NCBI GenBank assembly: GCA_937949945.1
Contig: CALFEQ010000081.1
Location: 46,897 to 110,896, forward strand
Source of the DNA: an uncultured Myxococcales bacterium
GTDB taxonomy: Bacteria > Myxococcota_A > Polyangia > Polyangiales > Polyangiaceae
Direction of reading: 5' to 3'
Length of the DNA stretch: 64,000 nucleotides
In this document: piece after piece, positions 56,983-64,000 of the stretch
Numbering within the stretch: position 1 is the first letter of the stretch
Layout of the letters: each line of letters starts with the position of its first letter
Notes under the pieces: generated by a model
Told to the model about the DNA's origin: nothing
What the model saw: the letters and a program-made list of their open reading frames with translations, nothing else
Databases searched by the model: none
Program-made: the position numbers and the translations under genes

Positions 56983-57554
56983 GGCGCGCCTCTCTCGAGT
57001 CGTTCGCGAATGGCGGGGGGAAGCTCGCCGACGGGAGCGTGTCGGCTGAGCTGGAGCGCCTGGACGTACGCCGCCACGGCCCATCGCTCCCGTGTGTCGA
57101 GCAGGTCGGCGTAGCCGGACATCAGCCCGAAGCCTTCGGTCGCCACCTGGAAGATCCGCTCGCGCGAGAGCGCGCGAAACCGCGGCTCGTGCAGGTTCGG
57201 CGGCGGCCGGAAGGCCATCTTCTCGGCGACGACGCTGACGCCGTTGCCCGCGACGCCGTGGCACACGGCGCACGTCTTGTCGAAGCGATCGCGCCCCATC
57301 TCGAGGAGCTCGCGCGTGATCGGCGGCGGCGGCTCGTCGGTGTCGTCGTCGACGGCGACCGTCCCGGGCGGCGGATGCTGCATGACCATGCCGTTCGGGA
57401 ACACGGTCGACGGCTCGTACGGATCGGCGCGCTTCTGCACGAGCATGCGCTCGAGCCCGGGCTCGGGCATCCGGAAGGCCTGGCGGTTGTCGCACGCGGA
57501 GAGCGCGGCTCCGGGCACGACGCAGCAGACGACGACGGCGGCGACGCGTCTCAT
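56979..57554 (-). CDS. actE: Alternative complex III cytochrome c subunit ActE
   Basis: 191 residues from the ATG at 57554. Lipobox ALSAC (Cys21) suggests membrane anchoring. One haem c motif CAVCHG at about residue 94 (GRDRFDKTCAVCHGVAGNGV) is the mono-haem centre, and an axial Met may be in FGLMSGYADLL. In ACIII this subunit takes electrons from the multi-haem ActA and hands them to the oxidase. It lies between actD and actF, overlapping each by 4 nt. Confidence 0.9.
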   Translation of the reverse strand: MRRVAAVVVCCVVPGAALSACDNRQAFRMPEPGLERMLVQKRADPYEPSTVFPNGMVMQHPPPGTVAVDDDTDEPPPPITRELLEMGRDRFDKTCAVCHGVAGNGVSVVAEKMAFRPPPNLHEPRFRALSRERIFQVATEGFGLMSGYADLLDTRERWAVAAYVQALQLSRHAPVGELPPAIRERLERGAP

Positions 57555-58100
57555 CGCTCCACCTCCTCGCCGAGGCGCGCCTGGATGACGTTCGCGCCGA
57601 GTCGCGAGAGCTCCCGCCGCAGCGTCGCGAGCTCCTCGGCGCGGACGTCCTCGTCGGCGGCGAACGCGTCGCCGATCACGATCCAGAACCGGTCGATGCT
57701 CGTCCGCTCGAAGCCCGGCAGGTCGAAGACGGGGTGCACGAGTCGCGGGAGCCGCGAGGCGAGCAGGCACGCCGCGAAGGCGGTGAACGACGAGAGCAGG
57801 ACGGTCGTCTCGAAGATGATCGGCACCCACGCCGGATAGGACCCGAGGGGGCGGCCGCCGACGTTCAGCGGGTAGTCCCAGGCGTTCGTCCACCACTGGA
57901 TGAGCAGCGCGAGGCCGCAGCCCGTGAGGCCGCCGACGAGAGCGAGCCAGGGGATCTTCGAGCGTGGAATGTCGAGCGCCACGTCGAGGTCGGCGATCGG
58001 GAACGGCGTGTACGCCTCGACGCGCTGGTAGCCCAGCTCGCGTACGCGGCGTGCCGTCGCGACCGCGCCTTCCGGCGACTCGAGCTCTGCGATGAGCACG

Positions 58101-58108
<8 letters not shown>
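57551..58108 (-). CDS. actD: Alternative complex III subunit ActD
   Basis: 185 residues. It has the DUF3341 layout: a cytoplasmic start DVLIAELESPEGAVATARRV with GYQRVEAYTPFPIADLD, two membrane helices (WLALVGGLTGCGLALLIQWW and VPIIFETTVLLSSFTAFAAC), and a C-terminal segment with RLPRLVHPVFDLPGFERTSI. ActD is an integral subunit in ACIII with no redox centre and is thought to link the membrane part. The ATG start at 58108 overlaps the actC end by 8 bp. Confidence 0.92.
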
Positions 58109-59491
<1,383 letters not shown>

Positions 59492-59495
<4 letters not shown>

Positions 59496-62452
59496 GCCAG
59501 CTCCGGGTTGGGGTTGCGGATGCGCGCGAGGTAACGGACGCGCGGCTCCGTGCCGAGGTTCGCGAGCGCGCCGTATGCGCGGTCGCCGTTTTGCAGGCGG
59601 CTCACGAGCGAGCCCTCGTCCTGGATGTCACCGAAGACGATGGCGCGTGTCGGGCAGGTCTGTTGGCACGCGGTCTGCGGCGGCGCCTTCGCGCGGCCTT
59701 GGTCCGCCGCGATCTCGAACTCGCGGAGACGCTGCACGCAGAACGTGCACTTCTCCATCACGCCGCGCTGGCGCACGGTGACGTCCGGGTTGTGGGCGAG
59801 CGATCGGACCTCGGGCTCGTGCTCGTGGTAGTCGAACCAGTTGAAGCGCCGGACCTTGTACGGGCAGTTGTTCGAGCAGAACCGCGTGCCGACGCAGCGG
59901 TTGTAGACCATCTCGTTGAGGCCGTCGTGGCTGTGCACCGTCGCGTTGACGGGGCACACGTATTCGCACGGCGCCATCTCGCAGTGCTGGCAGAGCATCG
60001 GCTGCACCGCGACCTGCGGATCGTCGGGCGCGCCGACGGCGTAGGTGTCGATCCGGAGCCAGTGCATCTCGCGGCTCAGGTAGACGCCGTCGGGGCCGAC
60101 CGTCGGGACGTTGTTCTCGGCCTGGCACGCTACGACGCACGCGCCGCAGCCCGTGCATCGAGACAGGTCGATCGCCATCGCCCACTGCCACCGCGAGGGC
60201 CCGGGCTCTTTTCGGTAGAGCGCGAGGCGCTTCTTGTCGTGGTGCCTCCGGGCGCCCGGATCGCGGAGCTCGGCGAGGGTCGCGTGCTGGAGGATGTCCT
60301 CGTCGCGGCCGTGGAGCTCGTGATGCGTCTGCGTGATCGGCAGGTCGCGCTTCGCGCCCGTCTTGCGGATCTCGACGCTCGGCGATTGGGACGATGGGCC
60401 GGTGAGGAGCGCGAACGCGTCCGCGCCGCGACCGCGAGCGAGGTCTGCGCCTCGGCGACGTCCCCAGCCGAGCGTGAGCCCCACGGTGTCGTCGGCCTGT
60501 CCGCGCACGACGAACACCGGCGCGCGGACGGAGCGGACGCCCGAGCGCAGCTCGACCTCGTCTCCGGTCGCGACGCCGAGCTTCGCCGCGGTGGCCGGCG
60601 AGAGCGTCGCGGCGTTCGTCCACGTGAGCTTCGTGATCGGCGCGGGGAGCTCGAGGAGCCACGCGTTGTTCGCGTAACGGCCGTCGTGCACGCGCGGGTC
60701 GGGGCGGCTGACGAGCTCGAACGCGCCGGGCGTCGGAGGCGGCGGAGACTTCGCGCGCCCGAGGACGCGATCGAAGACGGCGGGCACGTCGAGCGTCACC
60801 GTGACGGGCGGTATCGCCGTGTCTTCCACGATCCCGCGCTTGAGCGCCTCGCGCCAGGCCCGCTCCACCTCGGGCGCGGGCCGCCCGCGCGCGGCGTCGC
60901 TGCGGAAGCGCTCGCGCACGAGATCCCAGGAGCTCGTCTCCGGTCGACCCGCGAACGGCGCGAGCAGATCGAGCTCGGTGCGTCCTTCGAAGAGGGGCGA
61001 GATGAGCGGCTGGATGATCGAGACCGTGCCATCGAACGCCCGCGCGTCACCCCACGACTCGAGCGGGTGCGCCTGTGCGACGGTGAACGTGCAGAGCTCG
61101 GCGGTCTCGTCCTCGAACATGCCGAGGTACACGCTCTTCCCTGCGCGCGGGAGGAGCGTCCCGAGGCCGCGCTCGGTAGGCGACGCGTACGCGACGTTGG
61201 TCCCGCAGATGACGAGGGTGTCGACCTCGCCTGCGCCGAGCGCGTCCGCGAGGCGACCGAGCTCGTGCGACGGCTCTCCGGCCTCCGCGATCGGCGACGG
61301 GGCCATCGTCACGGTCACGCCGAGGTTTCCGAGGTACGCGTTCATGACGTGCACGAGCGCGTGCACCTCCGGCGGCTGCGCGTCGCCGGCGATGACGAGC
61401 GACCGGCCTCGGTGCGCGAGGAGATCGCGCGCGACGGCGGCGATCCACTTCTCGTGGGGAACGGCCGCCTCCGTGAGATTGGGCGGGGCGGCTCCGGGCG
61501 GCTTCGGGAGACCGAGCTCCTTGGCGAGCAGCGCCGCCACCGCGAGGACGTCGCACGCGCGGACGCGGAGGCGATGATCGGCCGAGGCTCCCGTGATCGT
61601 GTAGAGAGGCTCGACGACGTAGAGCCGGTTCATCGTGTCGTTCGGTCCCTGGACGTCGCGCCGATCGGCGAACTCGCGCGCGAGGCGGAGCATCGCGGGG
61701 CCCGAGCCGAGGAAGTCGGCGTCCAGCGAGACGATCACGTCGGCGCGCTCGAGGGAGTAGCGAGGCTCGAGCACGCGCCCGAACGCGATCCGCGCGCCTT
61801 CCCAGACGTGCCTGGGCGACGTCGGAGAGTGGAAGAGGATGGTCGCGCGCGGGAGCCGCTCGCGGATCCGGTCGAGCAGCGCGAGCGCCGTCGGGGACGA
61901 CGTGGGCTCGAGCAGGAACCAGAGCCCGGCCCCTCCCTCCTTCGTCCAGCGCGAGGCCCCGAGCACGTGCCAGAGGTGCGTCCACGACGTCGGGCTCCGG
62001 CGCTCCTTGATGCCGCGCGTGCGGCTCGGCTCGTAGAGGCCGAGGAGCGAGGCCTGCTCGAAGACTCCGGATGCACCGAGGCTGGCGGGGTGGAGCGGGT
62101 TGCCCTCGATCTTCGTCGGGCGTCCGACGTGGCTCTCGACGAGCAGGCCCGTCGCGTACCCGTCGAGCGTCGACGCGGTGGCGTACATGCGTGCCTTGCC
62201 GGGCGTCACGCCCACCGGCGTGTGCACGTAGGGGACGATCTCCTCGCGCGGTGCGCGGGTGCAGCCGCCGAGCCCGGCGAGCGCGATGGCCGCTCCCATC
62301 CGTGTGAGGAAGTCGCGCCGCGCCACGGGATCGGAGAGCGCGCCGAGCGCTGCGGCGAGCTGCTCCGAGCGCGCACGCCGGACGTCGCCGGCGTCGGTCG
62401 GCGCGCTCGAGGCGACGTTGGGGGTTCGCGAGCTCGGTCGATGATCGGCCAT
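59492..62452 (-). CDS. actB: Alternative complex III iron-sulfur subunit ActB
   Basis: 986 residues. A twin-arginine motif (DPVARRDFLTRMG, RR at 45-46) and Cys64 in GLGGC point to Tat export and a possible lipid anchor. The large N-terminal part is a molybdopterin-oxidoreductase-like domain without a cofactor (residues 100-700). The C-terminal third has four iron-sulfur clusters: CTGCGACVVACQAENN, CQHCEMAPCEYVCPV, CVGTRFCSNNCPYKVRRFNW and CTFCVQRLREFE with a later TCPTRAIVFG. This fused domain pair (MopB-like plus ferredoxin-like) is typical of ActB. It takes electrons from ActC. Overlaps actC. Confidence 0.93.
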
Positions 62453-62459
62453 GTCGCTC

Positions 62460-63107
62460 CTAGCGGTGACACGCGGTGCAGTTCGTGAGCGATCGAACCC
62501 CGAGGCGCTCTCGCAGCTCGCGTCCGAGCTCGAGCTGCGGCCGGTCGGGCGTCCACTCCATGTCGGTGACCTTGTCGAGCGGGCGCAGGTACTTCTCCGG
62601 CTCGCGGTGGCAGTCGAGGCACCAGCGCATCGTGAGCGGGTGCTCTTGGTAGACCTGCCCCATCAGGTCCACGCGCCCGTGGCAGGTCACGCATCCGACG
62701 CCGTGCGTGGTGTGCGCCGAGTGATCGAAGAAGACGAAGTCGGGGAGCGTGTTGACGCGCGTCCAGCGGATCGGCTCGTCCTCGAACCAACTGCGACGCA
62801 CCGGCTCGAGCTCGGGGCTCGAGGGCCACACCTGCGAGTGACAATTCATGCACAGCGACGTCGAGGGGATGCCCGCCATCGGCGAGTTCATCGCGCCGCC
62901 GTGGCAGTACTCGCAGGTCACGGCGTCGTCGCGGACGTGGTGGCGGTGATCGAACTTCACCGGCTGCTCGACGGGATCTCCTTGCCCCGTCGCGTAGGGC
63001 GTCCGCGCCCACACGATCAGCGCGGTGGGCGTACCCACGATCGCGAGCCCGATCGCGCCGATCGCGACCCAGTAGATCTGGTTTGCGTAGGATGGGAAGA
63101 GGTTCAC
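62460..63107 (-). CDS. actA: Alternative complex III pentahaem cytochrome c ActA
   Basis: 215 residues from the GTG at 63107 (VNLFPSYANQIYW; the long upstream frame is shadow). One N-terminal membrane helix (IYWVAIGAIGLAIVGTPTAL) is followed by a periplasmic part with five haem c motifs: CEYCH, CMNCH, CVTCH, CLDCH and CTACH. The remaining His residues (KFDHRHHVRDDAVTC, FFDHSAHTTHGVG) can supply axial ligands. ActA passes electrons from the membrane and ActB clusters to ActE. It is the first gene of the operon, so its upstream region should hold the promoter. Confidence 0.93.
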   Translation of the reverse strand: MNLFPSYANQIYWVAIGAIGLAIVGTPTALIVWARTPYATGQGDPVEQPVKFDHRHHVRDDAVTCEYCHGGAMNSPMAGIPSTSLCMNCHSQVWPSSPELEPVRRSWFEDEPIRWTRVNTLPDFVFFDHSAHTTHGVGCVTCHGRVDLMGQVYQEHPLTMRWCLDCHREPEKYLRPLDKVTDMEWTPDRPQLELGRELRERLGVRSLTNCTACHR

Positions 63108-63531
63108 TCGCGGGCGCGGCCGACTGCATCGGGCGGGCCACCGCCGACGGCTACAAACCCCGCCGTCTTGGCGGCGCACAATGCGGTCGCTGCGTGGCGC
63201 GACGTCACGCGGTGAGCGCTTCCGCTCGCTCCCCGCGCCAACCATCGCGGCGCTTCGCTGCGCCTGCGCGACGTCGATGCGCGGGACGCGACGCCTCGCT
63301 GCGGTGCTGGAGGCGAGGCCGAGGATCCGTGCGCATTCGCCGGCAGAGCATGTCGTCGACTTCGCTCGCGCTCGACGTGGCGCTCTGCCGTGAAGGATCG
63401 GCACGACGCGGCCCCTCTGCTCGCGTCCCGAGGCGCCGCGCTCGAGGCCGCCGCTTCCGCGCGCCCGACCTGCGATCGGTATGGACGCTGCACACGCAGC
63501 TCTCGAGGGCGCACTGCGCCGAGGAGGCCCG
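63108..63531. other. Divergent intergenic region between actA and the SPW protein gene
   Basis: 424 bp. No gene I can support, no array, no clear operator. It must hold the actA operon promoter on the reverse strand and one for the forward gene. The plus-strand GAGGAGG at 63521-63527 is the ribosome-binding site for the ATG at 63532. Confidence 0.45.
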
Positions 63532-63903
63532 ATGGAAGTGACGAGTGCGAAAGAGGCGGAGAACGACGCCCCTTGGTCGCGAATCGTCTCGGGAGCGCTC
63601 GGTCTCTGGCTCTTCCTCTCGACGTACGCGTGGCCCCACGGTCGCGCGGAGGCGGTGAACGCGCTCGTCTGCGGCGCGATCGTGATCGACGCGTCGCTCG
63701 CGTCGCTCCGCATACCCGCGCTCCAGTGGCTGGTCGCGGTCGTCGGGACGTGGCTGTTGGCGTCGCCGTTCGTCCTGTCGAGCCACGGCGTACTGGCGAC
63801 GTGGAACGCGATCTTCGTGGGGATCTGCTTGGTCGCGCTCTCGATGATCCCGAGCGCGCCGTGGAGCTGGTCGCGCCGCCGCATCGCTTACGCGCGCGCG
63901 TGA
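63532..63903 (+). CDS. SPW-repeat membrane protein
   Basis: 123 residues from the ATG at 63532, preceded by GAGGAGG. Four membrane segments: VSGALGLWLFLSTYAWPHG, ALVCGAIVIDASLASLRIP, LVAVVGTWLLASPFVLSSH and IFVGICLVALSMIPSAPW. The repeated unit W..G.WL..SP(F/W), seen as GLWLFLSTYAW and GTWLLASPFVL, is the SPW repeat pattern of small membrane proteins with no known role. It faces away from the respiratory operon. Nothing else can be said from the sequence. Confidence 0.72.
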   Translation: MEVTSAKEAENDAPWSRIVSGALGLWLFLSTYAWPHGRAEAVNALVCGAIVIDASLASLRIPALQWLVAVVGTWLLASPFVLSSHGVLATWNAIFVGICLVALSMIPSAPWSWSRRRIAYARA

Positions 63904-63922
63904 GCCGAGGCGTCGCGCGTCT

Positions 63923-63957
63923 CCTCGTCGTACTCGTACTCGTCGTCGTACCTCGTA
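63923..63957. repeat. Imperfect GTACTC/GTC simple repeat at the window edge
   Basis: CGTCGTACTCGTACTCG is followed by CGTCGTACCTCGTACTTG, short degenerate repeats of a TCGTAC core. The stretch lies after the last stop and runs on to the window end, so its purpose and extent cannot be judged. Confidence 0.4.
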
Positions 63958-64000
63958 CTTGCCTCGACTCGTGCGAGCGCCGTTGCGAGCACGAGCACGA

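Noticed and set aside
63108..63531. Promoter of the ACIII operon
   Set aside because: TTG-rich candidates on the reverse strand lack a convincing -10 at normal spacing.

Overview
This is a GC-rich (roughly 70%) 64 kb chromosomal window with very dense coding on both strands. It most likely comes from a myxobacterium (Myxococcota, Polyangia-like). The support is indirect but consistent: Hanks-type Ser/Thr kinases with C-terminal membrane anchors, many lipoproteins, a MYXO-CTERM-type C-terminus, AgmX/PglI-like domains, thrombospondin type 3/OmpA proteins and an Alternative Complex III plus caa3 oxidase cluster. I see no rRNA, tRNA, CRISPR array, insertion sequence, prophage or integrase.

Layout. 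0-5.2 kb: end of the division cluster (ftsQ 3' end, ftsA, ftsZ), with ftsQ and ftsA separated by two reverse-strand genes, a beta-propeller-like lipoprotein and a small protein of two ClpX-type zinc fingers. 5.2-14.7 kb: a GT4 glycosyltransferase, a swivel-first aconitase-family enzyme, a SlyD-like isomerase, a Pro/Ala-rich protein with a DUF1844 protein, a lipoprotein HtrA protease, an ECF sigma/anti-sigma/exported protein operon and an SH3 membrane protein. 14.7-25.8 kb: two haem c-motif lipoproteins, a cysteine-rich lipoprotein, and a reverse-strand run ribA, OmpA/TSP3, HEAT protein, xseB in which the last three overlap by 4 nt. 25.8-31.4 kb: a coiled-coil protein, holA, a MYXO-CTERM protein, a Ser/Thr kinase with a PEGA-like tail, a small helical protein and a CBS-pair protein. 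31.7-39.8 kb: a TPR-TonB receptor fusion, its lipoprotein partner and ribF, then a membrane protein, a DUF4912 protein and a lipoprotein. 40-46 kb: an acyl-CoA dehydrogenase divergent from a MarR regulator, then folP-cdaA-cdaR (folate and c-di-AMP). 46-51.5 kb: a HEAT-tailed Ser/Thr kinase, lolD, a PP2C phosphatase, a membrane protein and an OmpA lipoprotein. 51.6-63.1 kb: a reverse-strand respiratory operon actABCDEF, a one-TM protein, and coxB, coxA, coxC, coxD, mostly linked by 4-nt overlaps. It would encode quinol:cytochrome c oxidoreduction plus a caa3 oxygen reductase whose CoxA carries the A2-type YSHP motif.

The most unusual signal is not a gene. Between 14.7 and 46.0 kb, many intergenic gaps hold short tandem arrays of exactly 7-bp units. 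One family (GGCTCCA) occurs as inverted pairs: an array, a 100-200 bp core that differs at each locus, then an array of the reverse complement TGGAGCC. The second family (TGAGGAC) sits directly upstream of start codons. Some arrays contain the ribosome-binding sequence of the next gene. They look like a dispersed hairpin-forming element family and are the best candidate here for something undescribed.

Starts were chosen by family length, signal peptide and ribosome-binding site, so they often differ from the longest open frame. All functional calls are by eye, without database searches.
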